Source: an uncultured Parabacteroides sp. (GTDB lineage Bacteria > Bacteroidota > Bacteroidia > Bacteroidales > Tannerellaceae). From it: DNA of 35,166 nucleotides. The stretch covers positions 1 through 35,166 of the forward strand of contig CAAGLQ010000080.1 of assembly GCA_900770835.1 (NCBI GenBank), written 5' to 3'. Below, in pieces: positions 1 to 7,633 of this stretch (position 1 is the first letter of the stretch; the number at the start of each line of letters is the position of its first letter). Under the pieces are notes generated by a model that was given only the letters and a program-made list of their open reading frames with translations, made no database searches and was not told the DNA's origin. Both the position numbers and the translations under genes were made by a program.

Positions 1-737
1 CCGATCAGCAGCAACAGGTAGAGCAATCCTAACGGAGTGATCAGCGGCAGCGTGCCCCCCAGCAGCCAGCCTGGGACGATCAATAGGAAGCCACCCAACG
101 CCAAGCTATAGCCGGTGCCCACGAAGACATCCACCCGCTGACTCAGCCCACGGGTCATCAAAGAGGCGACAGCGGAACTGAGGGCATTGAGGATGATCAT
201 GCCATCACCCAACCAAGTAAAACCACTCCCTACCCCTTCACCTCCGAGGTTGAGTGCTATGATGCCCAATAGACCGATCAAGCAGCCCATCACCTTTCGC
301 CAAGTCAGGCGGTCACTCTTGAAAAAGAGACAGGCAAGGATCACCACAGTGAAGACACTGAGGGTGTTCAGGATCGCCGCTCGTGACCCTTCGCTGTGCG
401 AGAGGCCGAAATAGAAGAAGGCATAGTGAAACGTGGTGTTGAAAAGGGCGTAGAGCAATAGAAAACCGCTGTCGCTCCCCCGTCGCAGCTTGAAAGAGAG
501 GCCCCTACCCTTAGCCATCGCTAAGATGATCAGTCCAGAGAGGCAGAAGCGAATGCCTGCGAAGAGCATCTTGCTGCCCGTCATATCCGGTGTAATCGCA
601 AATTCCTGGAAACCCAATTTAATCAGCGGATAGGCCCATCCCCAGACCACCGCCGCCGTTAAAGCAAAAACAGCGACCCATACCGGTCGCTGAAACAGGC
701 TGATCGCCTGCGCCTCTTTTTCTTTCATCACATGCAT
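1..737 (-). CDS. DMT/EamA family permease, C-terminus beyond the window edge
   Basis: This reading frame runs off the left edge of the window, so only the N-terminal part (about 245 codons) is present. The translation starts MHVMKEKEAQAIS and then shows a chain of hydrophobic segments typical of ten-helix drug/metabolite transporters: a first helix around VWVAVFALTAAVVWGWAYPL, then a conserved region with KMLFAGIRFCLSGLIIL, then helices around FTVVILACLFF and VMGCLIGLLGIIAL. The internal Met three codons later (ATG at 726-728) is an equally good start. The substrate cannot be told from sequence; members of this superfamily export metabolites or amino acids across the inner membrane. The start lies 6 bp downstream of a truncated antitoxin-like ORF, so its original promoter region may have been replaced or rearranged. 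The family call is firm; the function is not. Confidence 0.8.
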   Translation of the reverse strand, partial: MHVMKEKEAQAISLFQRPVWVAVFALTAAVVWGWAYPLIKLGFQEFAITPDMTGSKMLFAGIRFCLSGLIILAMAKGRGLSFKLRRGSDSGFLLLYALFNTTFHYAFFYFGLSHSEGSRAAILNTLSVFTVVILACLFFKSDRLTWRKVMGCLIGLLGIIALNLGGEGVGSGFTWLGDGMIILNALSSAVASLMTRGLSQRVDVFVGTGYSLALGGFLLIVPGWLLGGTLPLITPLGLLYLLLLI

Positions 738-743
738 CGTGTT

Positions 744-935
744 TTAAAGACCCTCTGCTTGCCAAGCTCCAGAGAACCCATCCGCCCAATGGTTTTCCTC
801 TTTTGCTAAAGTTTTATCTACAAGAGATTCTTTGAGTAAAGTGATAAGCTCCATCTTAACATCTTCACGCAATCCTTTAAGTATTGCCCAGTAGGGATTA
901 CTGATTGATTGTGTCATCATATTCGTATTCATCAT
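744..935 (-). pseudogene. Truncated antitoxin-like small protein (remnant)
   Basis: The frame encodes 63 residues. The body contains NPYWAILKGLREDVKMELI, LLKESL and then HWADGFSGAWQ, after which it ends abruptly with AEGL and a stop. From memory, Bacteroidales genomes carry short proteins with this same WADGFSGAWQ core that continue for about 20 further residues and sit upstream of a small PIN-type toxin gene; I could not check this. Here the expected tail and any toxin are missing, and the DMT permease begins 6 bp after the stop. I therefore read it as a C-terminally deleted antitoxin left by a rearrangement. There are several Met codons at the N-terminus (935, 932, 920, 917), so the exact start is uncertain. 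It may still be expressed, but an intact toxin-antitoxin pair is not present. Confidence 0.45.
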
Positions 936-981
936 CTACATCTACAGTTGGTTCACTTGCAAATATGGTCTCTTTTTGCAT
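898..981 (-). CDS. Tiny acidic ORF overlapping the antitoxin remnant
   Basis: The frame encodes 27 residues, starts MQKETIFASEPTVDVDDEYE and ends in an acidic run, with TAA at 898-900. It overlaps the start of the antitoxin-like ORF by 38 bp in another frame. The frame stays open for about 37 codons upstream of the ATG without a clear start, so it may be the tail of a decayed longer gene. I do not recognise it. Its arrangement just before, and overlapping, the antitoxin-like frame would fit a coupled small operon, but the evidence is weak. Confidence 0.25.
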   Translation of the reverse strand: MQKETIFASEPTVDVDDEYEYDDTINQ

Positions 982-1165
982 AACAGCCAAATCTTTAAGT
1001 AAGAAACTTATACTATCAGCTAAGCATTTCTCCCTTTTAAACAAGGTTGTGAAAAACAGGGCTGTGAAAATTCTTAGGATTCATGAAAGCATGCAAATCA
1101 ATCGACATCTTTTTCGCTAAAAAAAGAATCCCTTAACCATTGCACGGCAAACAATAGAAGATAAC

Positions 1166-1173
1166 TATCTTCG
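1166..1173 (+). promoter_or_regulatory. Possible -7 element for ygiQ
   Basis: TATCTTCG differs at one position from the Bacteroidetes sigma-factor -7 consensus TAnnTTTG. It sits 4 bp before the ygiQ ATG, so transcription would start at or next to the start codon, giving an almost leaderless message. A TTG lies 23 bp upstream, slightly farther than the usual 19-20 bp. Confidence 0.35.
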
Positions 1174-1177
1174 CGAC

Positions 1178-2995
1178 ATGAAAACGTATAGATTGAATGA
1201 TTGGCTGCCAACTACCAAGAAAGAGGTGGAGGCAAGGGGTTGGGAACAACTGGACGTGATTCTGTTTTCTGGCGACGCTTATGTGGATCATCCCTCATTT
1301 GGTGCGGCGGTAATTGGCCGGGTACTGGAGGCTGAGGGTCTGAAGGTGGCCATCGTTCCCCAACCTGACTGGCATGGCGACTACCGGGATTTCAAGAAGT
1401 TAGGTATTCCTCGTTTGTTCTTTGGTGTCTCTCCCGGGGCGATGGACTCCATGATCAACCACTATACGGCCAACAAGCGCAAACGGAGCGACGATGCGTA
1501 CACTCCGGATCGCCGACCGGGTATGCGCCCCGACTATCCCAGTATTGTCTATACCCGCATCTTGAAAGAACTTTATCCGGAGGTGCCAGTGGTGTTGGGC
1601 GGTATCGAGGCCTCGCTTCGCCGGCTGACTCACTACGATTATTGGCAAGACCGGTTGCGACCGGGTATTTTAGTGGACAGTCCCGCCGACCTGTTGATCT
1701 ATGGCATGGGAGAGCAACCGATCCGGGAGTTGGTACGTCGCCTACAGGCAGGGGAACCATTCCATTCACTCTATGACATTCGACAAACCGTTTACCTAAC
1801 CAGCGACAGCCCAGTCGCCCAAACAGATGATATTCAGCTCTTCTCGCATGAGGAATGCTTGAAGGATAAACTAAAACAGGCGAAGAACTTCCGACATATC
1901 GAAGAGGAATCGAACAAGCTGCACGCCGCTCGCCTGCTGCAACGAGTAGGCCGGCAGACGTTAGTCGTGAATCCTCCGTTCCCTCCGATGACAGAAGCGG
2001 AGATCGATGCCTCATTCGACCTGCCCTATACTCGCCTTCCCCATCCGAAATACAAAGGGAAGGTGATCCCGGCATTTGAAATGATCAAGTTCTCAGTGAA
2101 TGTGCATCGAGGATGCTTTGGCGGTTGCGCCTTTTGCACGATCTCGGCGCACCAAGGCAAGTTCATAGCCTCTCGTAGCCAAGCCTCTATCCTTCGGGAG
2201 GTGGAAGCGATCACGGAGATGCCCGATTTCAAGGGCTACCTCAGTGACTTGGGAGGGCCTTCCGCCAATATGTACCGCATGAAGGGACGGGACAGCCGCA
2301 TCTGTGCCCAGTGCAAAAAGCCCTCCTGTGTGGCTCCGACTGTCTGCAAGAACTTGAATGCCGACCATACTCCACTCTTGGAACTGTATGCGGCGGTAGA
2401 TCGCTTGCCAGGCATCAAAAAGAGCTTCATCGGGAGCGGCGTGCGCTATGACCTGCTGCTCCATCGCTACGATGACGAGCAGCTGAACCAATCAGCGCAT
2501 CGCTATATGGAGGAGTTGATTGCCCGCCATGTATCGGGCCGATTGAAAGTAGCGCCGGAACATACCGCAGAATCGGTATTGCGATTGATGCGCAAGCCCT
2601 CGTTCAGCCTCTTCGGACAGTTCAAACAGGTGTTCGATCGGGTGAACCGACAACATGGATTGAACCAACAGTTGATCCCTTACTTCATCTCCAGCCACCC
2701 GGGTTGCAAGGAGGAGGATATGGCCGAACTGGCAGCAATCACCAAACGACTCCATTTCCAACTGGAACAGGTGCAGGATTTCACACCCACCCCGATGACA
2801 TTAGCCACGGAGATTTACTACACGGGGTATCATCCCTATACATTGGAAAAGGTTTACACAGCACGCACTCAGGCGCAAAAATTGGCGCAACGACAATTCT
2901 TCTTTTGGTATAAACCGGAGTGTCGCCAGCCGATTCTTAGGGAGTTACAACGGATGGGAAGGAAAGATTTGGCGCAGAAACTATTTTATAAATGA
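1178..2995 (+). CDS. ygiQ: YgiQ family radical SAM protein
   Basis: The protein has 605 residues, close to the usual size of the family. The N-terminal part contains the conserved FSGDAYVDHPSFGAAVIGR stretch. The radical SAM cluster motif C-x3-C-x2-C is at residues 313, 317 and 320 (RGCFGGCAFC), followed by the family's SDLGGPSANMY region and a second cysteine-rich stretch (CAQCKKPSC). Members bind a 4Fe-4S cluster and S-adenosylmethionine; the physiological reaction of YgiQ is not settled, so I give no substrate. The ATG is supported by the conserved N-terminus (MKTYRLNDWLPTTKKEVEARG). The gene stands alone on the plus strand, facing ridA across a long inverted repeat that starts within 10 bp of the stop. 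The call is secure at family level. Confidence 0.95.
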   Translation: MKTYRLNDWLPTTKKEVEARGWEQLDVILFSGDAYVDHPSFGAAVIGRVLEAEGLKVAIVPQPDWHGDYRDFKKLGIPRLFFGVSPGAMDSMINHYTANKRKRSDDAYTPDRRPGMRPDYPSIVYTRILKELYPEVPVVLGGIEASLRRLTHYDYWQDRLRPGILVDSPADLLIYGMGEQPIRELVRRLQAGEPFHSLYDIRQTVYLTSDSPVAQTDDIQLFSHEECLKDKLKQAKNFRHIEEESNKLHAARLLQRVGRQTLVVNPPFPPMTEAEIDASFDLPYTRLPHPKYKGKVIPAFEMIKFSVNVHRGCFGGCAFCTISAHQGKFIASRSQASILREVEAITEMPDFKGYLSDLGGPSANMYRMKGRDSRICAQCKKPSCVAPTVCKNLNADHTPLLELYAAVDRLPGIKKSFIGSGVRYDLLLHRYDDEQLNQSAHRYMEELIARHVSGRLKVAPEHTAESVLRLMRKPSFSLFGQFKQVFDRVNRQHGLNQQLIPYFISSHPGCKEEDMAELAAITKRLHFQLEQVQDFTPTPMTLATEIYYTGYHPYTLEKVYTARTQAQKLAQRQFFFWYKPECRQPILRELQRMGRKDLAQKLFYK

Positions 2996-3001
2996 GGAGT
3001 G

Positions 3002-3053
3002 AGAAATGAGGAATTAGGAATTAAAAAGTCCGCATTCCTAATTCCTCATTTCT
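3002..3053. terminator. 20-bp perfect inverted repeat between convergent ygiQ and ridA
   Basis: Arms at 3002-3021 and 3034-3053 pair perfectly over 20 bp, with a 12-nt loop. The left arm is built from 7-bp periodic units of the type TGAGGAA/TTAGGAA. It lies between the stop codons of two convergent genes, so a bidirectional terminator is the simplest role; there is no separate U-tract. Confidence 0.6.
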
Positions 3054-3059
3054 AATTCT

Positions 3060-3437
3060 TCAAGATACAGCGATTACCTCAACCTCTACCAAGGCATTCT
3101 TGGGAAGTGTCTTAACAGCAACAGCGGAACGGGCGGGGAAAGTTCCCTCAAACTGTGCGGCATAGACTTCGTTCATAGCCGCAAAATCACCCATATCAGC
3201 TAAAAAAACCGTAGTCTTCACTACATTGTCCATCGTCAAACCGGCCTCAGTCAAGATCGCCTTCACGTTCTTAAAAGCCTGTGCGGTCTGCTCCTTCACG
3301 CCACCTTCGGGAAACTGACCCGTTGTGGGATCCAAACCTAACTGACCGGAGGCGAATAACATATTACCCGCCTGCACAGCCTGGCTATAAGGACCGATAG
3401 CTGCCGGCGCATTCTTTGTCGCGATAATCTTTTTCAT
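3060..3437 (-). CDS. ridA: RidA family enamine/imine deaminase
   Basis: The protein has 125 residues, the standard length for the RidA/YjgF family. It begins MKKIIATKNAPAAIGPYSQA and contains the family signatures GPYSQAV, FASGQLGLDP and the C-terminal ARSAVAVKTLPKNALVEVEV, including the Arg and Glu that line the active site in characterised members. RidA hydrolyses reactive 2-aminoacrylate and related enamine/imine intermediates from PLP enzymes to keto acids and ammonia; it works as a cytosolic trimer. It lies 36 bp after rlmB on the same strand and is the last gene of the dnaN-to-ridA run, ending at the inverted repeat shared with ygiQ. Confidence 0.95.
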   Translation of the reverse strand: MKKIIATKNAPAAIGPYSQAVQAGNMLFASGQLGLDPTTGQFPEGGVKEQTAQAFKNVKAILTEAGLTMDNVVKTTVFLADMGDFAAMNEVYAAQFEGTFPARSAVAVKTLPKNALVEVEVIAVS

Positions 3438-3473
3438 CTCTTTCTGCTTTTTAGTGAATTATATGTGTAACTA

Positions 3474-4223
3474 TTAAATTGTTCCCTTGTTCATGCGCTG
3501 ACGCACCACCTCGTAGATCATTACCGAAGCGGCCACCGATACATTTAATGAACTAATTTGTCCAAACAGCGGAATGCGTACAATCTGATCGCACAAACGC
3601 AAGTTCTCAGGCGAGACACCTGTATCCTCTGCTCCCATTACAATCGCTACCGGACCATCATAAGGTATAGCCGTGTAACTTTCCGATCCTTTCTCGCTGG
3701 CTGCATACACTTTGACACCGCTCTGTTGCAAAAAACAAATCGCTTGACGGATTGAGCTCTCCTTGCATACGGGCAAAGTGTGCAAAGCACCGGCAGAGGT
3801 CTTGATCGCATCGGCATTGACTGTCGCACTGCCTTTGGAAGGAATCACGATAGCATCCACTCCCGCACACTCACAAGTACGAGCGATAGCACCAAAATTC
3901 CGTACGTCAGTCACACCATCCAGCAAAACGATAAAAGGGTCCTTTCCTTGCTCATAGACAAAGGGTACGATATCCTCCAAACGTTGATACGTAATGGCCG
4001 ACATGAATGCGATCACACCTTGGTGGTTCTTACGTGTGAGGCGATCCAAGCGTTCCTGAGGTACACGCTGCACTGGAATTGCCCGCTCCCGCAACACCTC
4101 AAACAATTCTTTGGCCAAATCGCCCTGCAACTCTCGTTTAATCAAAATCTTATCGATCTCTTTATCCGCCTGAATAGCCTCCATCACGGCACGAATGCCA
4201 AATACCATCTCGTTTTCCTTCAT
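3474..4223 (-). CDS. rlmB: 23S rRNA (guanosine-2'-O-)-methyltransferase RlmB / TrmH-type SpoU methylase
   Basis: The protein has 249 residues. The N-terminal SpoU substrate-binding domain (MVFGIRAVMEAI to about residue 75) is followed by a trefoil-knot SPOUT catalytic domain with all three motifs: LDGVTDVRNFGAIARTCECAG (motif 1, Asn-Phe-Gly-Ala-x2-Arg), IVMGAEDTGVS (motif 2) and IPLFGQISSLNVSVAASVMIYE (motif 3). The enzyme transfers a methyl group from SAM to a ribose 2'-hydroxyl in RNA. RlmB (G2251 of 23S rRNA) is the closest match by architecture, but in Bacteroidales closely related TrmH-family paralogues exist, so the exact target nucleotide is inferred. The gene lies between the basic secreted protein and ridA. 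Confidence 0.9.
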   Translation of the reverse strand: MKENEMVFGIRAVMEAIQADKEIDKILIKRELQGDLAKELFEVLRERAIPVQRVPQERLDRLTRKNHQGVIAFMSAITYQRLEDIVPFVYEQGKDPFIVLLDGVTDVRNFGAIARTCECAGVDAIVIPSKGSATVNADAIKTSAGALHTLPVCKESSIRQAICFLQQSGVKVYAASEKGSESYTAIPYDGPVAIVMGAEDTGVSPENLRLCDQIVRIPLFGQISSLNVSVAASVMIYEVVRQRMNKGTI

Positions 4224-4260
4224 TTGTTATACACTTTTTATTCGTAAAACTAGTCCTTCG

Positions 4261-4971
4261 TCAATCCTTTTCCGAACGGTTTACTTTCACCCGCTCCTTG
4301 GATGACTTGGATTGCTTTTGCCCTTTTTGCTCTTTTTTATCGTTTGAACGGGGAGCGAAACGATCGTCACGCTTCTCCCGTCGCTTGTCTGGCTTATAAG
4401 ATGAATGCTCCTTCCCTCCTTTATTCGCTCGATAGGAAGGGCGTTTCTCCTCATGTCGTTGTTGATACCCTGGATGCTGATGGCTCGGTTGTCCATGGAA
4501 AAAATTATCCGGACGCATATCCGCCCACCGATAGTTCCAATAATCATGTTCATACCGACGGCAGTCGTATGAAGGATGCAGATGCGGATACTTTGGGTTG
4601 GCATACCAGCCCTTATAATCGTGAATCCGCTGTGGATACTCACGCATCAGCCGCACATAGAGCGAGAACTGACTGGGTGTCAGGTAACGCTGCAACTGCC
4701 GATCACGCTCCATGCGCAACTCAAAGATCTTGCGAGCAGCCTTGTCCCAATGACGATACTCCTTACGAGCCTCCCGTTCGATCCGTTCTCCATATTTATG
4801 AATAATCCGATGATACTCCGCTGCCTCACGGGGGGACAAGCGTAAAGCCTCCTCCATCCACTCGCAGTGACGACAATGGGGAGCACCCCACTCCACATGA
4901 ATCCAAAACTGGCTGAAAGCCGGCAGGCTACAAAAGATAGCCAAGAGCATTACTAAGCTGAATCGTTTCAT
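4261..4971 (-). CDS. Exported His-rich and Lys-rich basic protein with Spy/CpxP-like LTxxQ motif
   Basis: The protein has 236 residues from the chosen ATG at 4971, four codons inside a longer frame; this start is preferred because AGAAGAGAG just upstream resembles a Shine-Dalgarno and because the signal peptide (KRFSLVMLLAIFCSLPAFSQ) then begins cleanly. The mature N-terminus has HCRHCEW, a Cys-x2-Cys pair flanked by His. The central helical part (residues about 45-115) is charged and contains LSPREAAEY and LTPSQFSLYVRLM, the latter matching the LTxxQ motif of Spy/CpxP-type periplasmic proteins. The last 80 residues are low-complexity, rich in Lys, Arg, Ser and His. I cannot assign a function; metal sensing or envelope-stress binding is speculation from the motif. 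It sits between recN and rlmB in the same orientation. Confidence 0.75.
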   Translation of the reverse strand: MKRFSLVMLLAIFCSLPAFSQFWIHVEWGAPHCRHCEWMEEALRLSPREAAEYHRIIHKYGERIEREARKEYRHWDKAARKIFELRMERDRQLQRYLTPSQFSLYVRLMREYPQRIHDYKGWYANPKYPHLHPSYDCRRYEHDYWNYRWADMRPDNFFHGQPSHQHPGYQQRHEEKRPSYRANKGGKEHSSYKPDKRREKRDDRFAPRSNDKKEQKGQKQSKSSKERVKVNRSEKD

Positions 4972-5044
4972 CTCTCTTCTCATTTAAAGTTAAACACTCG
5001 AAACATTCTCTTTATCCAATAAGACCTTTCTCTATCGAGTTGGT

Positions 5045-6709
5045 TTAAACTTTCATTCCTAATAAATCCTTAGCATTTGCTAAAGAAGCCTCCGTCAAAG
5101 CGGATCCACTCAACATGCGTGCCACCTCACGAATGCGTTCCTCGCTATCCAACGGACGAATACGGGTAACCGTCCGATCCTGGACATCCTCCTTATACAC
5201 AAAATAATGCGCCTTGCCTTGGGCAGCGATCTGCGGCAAATGAGTGATCGCAAAGACCTGCATCTTAGAACCCAAATCCTGCATGATATGGCCCATCTTA
5301 TCCGCAATATCACCCGACACACCAGTGTCCACCTCATCGAAGATAATGGTGGGCAACGCTGTAAAGCCAGCGATCATCGCCTTGATGCAGAGCATCAAGC
5401 GAGAGATCTCACCACCAGAGGCTGTCTGAGCTACCGGCTGCAAAGCCATACTCTTATTGGCAGAGAACATAAAACGAATCTCATCCATACCATCACTTTC
5501 CGGCTCTTTGCGAGGCACTACATCTACTTGGAAACGGGTATGAGGCATTCCTAAAGGAGCAACCATCTGCACCAGCTGCTGCGCAAAGGCGACAGAAGCG
5601 ATCTTCCGCTGCTCACTCAGCACAGAAGCCTGCTGCAACAGTTCTTTATAGGAATCCTGTACCTGTTTCTCCAACGCAGCAATCTGTTCATCGAATGAGT
5701 TTATATCTGCCAATTGCGCACGGAACTGATCTCGCAAAGCGATCAGCTCCTCTACAGAAGAGACCCGATGCTTTTGCTGCAACGCATAAAGCGTATCTAA
5801 TCGTTCATTCACCCACGCCAAGCGGTCAGGATTGAACTCGACATCTTCCATCAGGCCCTCCATCTCTGAAGCTAAATCATTCAAATCGATGTAAGCCGTG
5901 CGCAAGCGCTCGACAATCTCTTTCGCGCGCGGAAAATAGCGCTCCAAGGCATCCATCGCCGTCAGTGACTCTTTCAGCAAAGAGACCACTCCCTGCTCCT
6001 CACCATCCAAACAGGAACCAACTCGATAAAGTGAGCTTTTAATCTCTTCCGCATGGGATAATGTCTCCTGCTCCTGCTCCAGCTCATCCTGTTCATCAGG
6101 TCGCAGGTTCGCCTCCTCCAATTGTTCCAGCTGGAAGCGAATATAATCCTCTTCTTGCTTGCTCTGCGCCGCCCTTTCTTTCAAGGCGCTCAGTTCCTTC
6201 CGCAAACCTTGATAGCGGGTATATTCCTTTTTATAAAGAATCAATAATATCTCATTCTCTGCCATCACGTCCACCACCCGAAGCTGGAAGCGATTATCGC
6301 CCAACAGCAGGTTCTGGTGCTGCGAATGAATATCAATCAATCTCGTTCCTAATTCTTTCAATATAGCCAAAGCGACGGGAGAATCATTGACAAACGCACG
6401 TGACTTACCCGAAGCATACAGCTCGCGCCGCAGAATACAGCTTGCGGGATCATACTCCAAATCATTACCCAAGAAAAAAGACTCTAACTGATATTTAGAA
6501 ATATCGAAAACGGCCTCAATCACACATTTATCCGCTCCCTGCTTGATACTCTTGCCATCGGCTCGTTGCCCCAAGACCAACGAAAGCGCTCCCAAGATGA
6601 TGGATTTTCCAGCTCCGGTCTCACCTGTAATCACAGAAAAACCTGGGTTAAAACAGATATCAAGATTGTCAATCAAGACAAAATTCTGAATGAATAGAGA
6701 CTTTAACAT
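5045..6709 (-). CDS. recN: DNA repair protein RecN (SMC-like ATPase)
   Basis: The protein has 554 residues, normal for RecN. It starts MLKSLFIQNFVLIDNLDICF; the Walker A motif GETGAGKS follows at residues about 30-37 with the RecN-typical ILGALSLVLGQRAD. The middle is a long coiled coil (about 150-370). The C-terminal head has TASGGEISRLMLCIKAM (ABC signature) and PTIIFDEVDTGVSG (Walker B with catalytic Glu), then QVFAITHLPQIAAQGKAHYFVYK. RecN helps to hold and repair double-strand breaks with RecA in the cytoplasm. It follows the DUF4835 gene after 12 bp, so the two are probably co-transcribed. Confidence 0.97.
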   Translation of the reverse strand: MLKSLFIQNFVLIDNLDICFNPGFSVITGETGAGKSIILGALSLVLGQRADGKSIKQGADKCVIEAVFDISKYQLESFFLGNDLEYDPASCILRRELYASGKSRAFVNDSPVALAILKELGTRLIDIHSQHQNLLLGDNRFQLRVVDVMAENEILLILYKKEYTRYQGLRKELSALKERAAQSKQEEDYIRFQLEQLEEANLRPDEQDELEQEQETLSHAEEIKSSLYRVGSCLDGEEQGVVSLLKESLTAMDALERYFPRAKEIVERLRTAYIDLNDLASEMEGLMEDVEFNPDRLAWVNERLDTLYALQQKHRVSSVEELIALRDQFRAQLADINSFDEQIAALEKQVQDSYKELLQQASVLSEQRKIASVAFAQQLVQMVAPLGMPHTRFQVDVVPRKEPESDGMDEIRFMFSANKSMALQPVAQTASGGEISRLMLCIKAMIAGFTALPTIIFDEVDTGVSGDIADKMGHIMQDLGSKMQVFAITHLPQIAAQGKAHYFVYKEDVQDRTVTRIRPLDSEERIREVARMLSGSALTEASLANAKDLLGMKV

Positions 6710-6721
6710 AGCTGTTTGTGT

Positions 6722-7633
6722 TTATTGCACCGCCTTCTTCAGCTCTTCCAAACGAGTGGACTGAGCCGGATAAATATCTGTCAACATCGTATAACCTTGC
6801 TGACGCTCCTGGGTGGTCGCCTTGGAATAGATGGCGATCAATTCATCCAGCTTGGCATCAGCAAACATCTGCAACAAGACGGAAGTAGGTCTTGCCTTCT
6901 TCACCTCTTGGAGGGCAGAGATTGCCTCGATAATCGTGGTACGTCCGCGATCCGCATTGGCTGCCATCTCATCAAGCCCTTTCAGGTGGTACGTGTACCA
7001 CATCTGTCGAAAGGCTTCTGACGCATTGTCTTGCAAGGCCGTCGCTACCGCATGGCGGTTTCGATTGCTATCGAAGGCTTTCCAACCTGTCCACGACATC
7101 TCCGACTGCGCTAACGTCACAATCTGCTGTGCCTGATGGATATAGGTATTTCCTCCTTGCAAAGCAAAACTGTCAAAATCCAATCCTAAAATCAAATACA
7201 CATAGAAAACCACCGTGGCTGTCAAGTTGCTGGTCAACGTGTTGGAATTATAATCAAGTGGTTCCCCCTCTGTATAATCAAACTCTAATTCTTGATCACG
7301 AAAATTCAATAGGGTCGTAGTATAGCTGGAATTATAAACCGGGCGACGGGCCTGCACTTGAATCTCCGACTTGAAATGAGTCTCATCTAACTCATTGACA
7401 ATAATAGTCATGGTGCAATCGATCTTCTCATTGACCGAAAAAGTCGCATCCGTCCATTTCCGGTTATTGACAAACTCCGTCAACGCATTCTGCAAGGTCG
7501 TAAAGATCTGCTTGTTCGCCGCCGCAATCTTATCGCCATTCACCGTGATACGGGCATTCATCTCCTGTGCCTCTCCCAACCAAGGGAGTAAGCAAAGCAG
7601 CCCAAGAGAGATCCATCGCTTTATTTTACACAT
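6722..7633 (-). CDS. DUF4835 family exported protein (PorD-like)
   Basis: The protein has 303 residues with an N-terminal signal peptide (WISLGLLCLLPWLGEAQ) followed at once by the family start EMNARITVNGDKI. Conserved family segments include RKWTDATFSVNEKIDC near residue 60, FDYTEGEPLDYN near 120, and LTATVVFYVYLILGLDFDSF near 140. The family is found in Bacteroidetes in the order coaBC - DUF4835 - recN, exactly as here; some genomes label it PorD and link it to type IX secretion, which I recall but cannot verify, so I leave the symbol blank. It overlaps the 3' end of coaBC by 13 bp, which points to translational coupling. A secreted C10 protease with a type IX tail occurs in this same window, so a role in secretion would fit. 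Confidence 0.9.
   Translation of the reverse strand: MCKIKRWISLGLLCLLPWLGEAQEMNARITVNGDKIAAANKQIFTTLQNALTEFVNNRKWTDATFSVNEKIDCTMTIIVNELDETHFKSEIQVQARRPVYNSSYTTTLLNFRDQELEFDYTEGEPLDYNSNTLTSNLTATVVFYVYLILGLDFDSFALQGGNTYIHQAQQIVTLAQSEMSWTGWKAFDSNRNRHAVATALQDNASEAFRQMWYTYHLKGLDEMAANADRGRTTIIEAISALQEVKKARPTSVLLQMFADAKLDELIAIYSKATTQERQQGYTMLTDIYPAQSTRLEELKKAVQ

Noticed and set aside
905..1120. 71-codon plus-strand ORF starting MIVSSYSYSSS
   Set aside because: It is antisense to the better supported antitoxin-like and acidic small ORFs and has a composition expected from AT-rich noncoding DNA.
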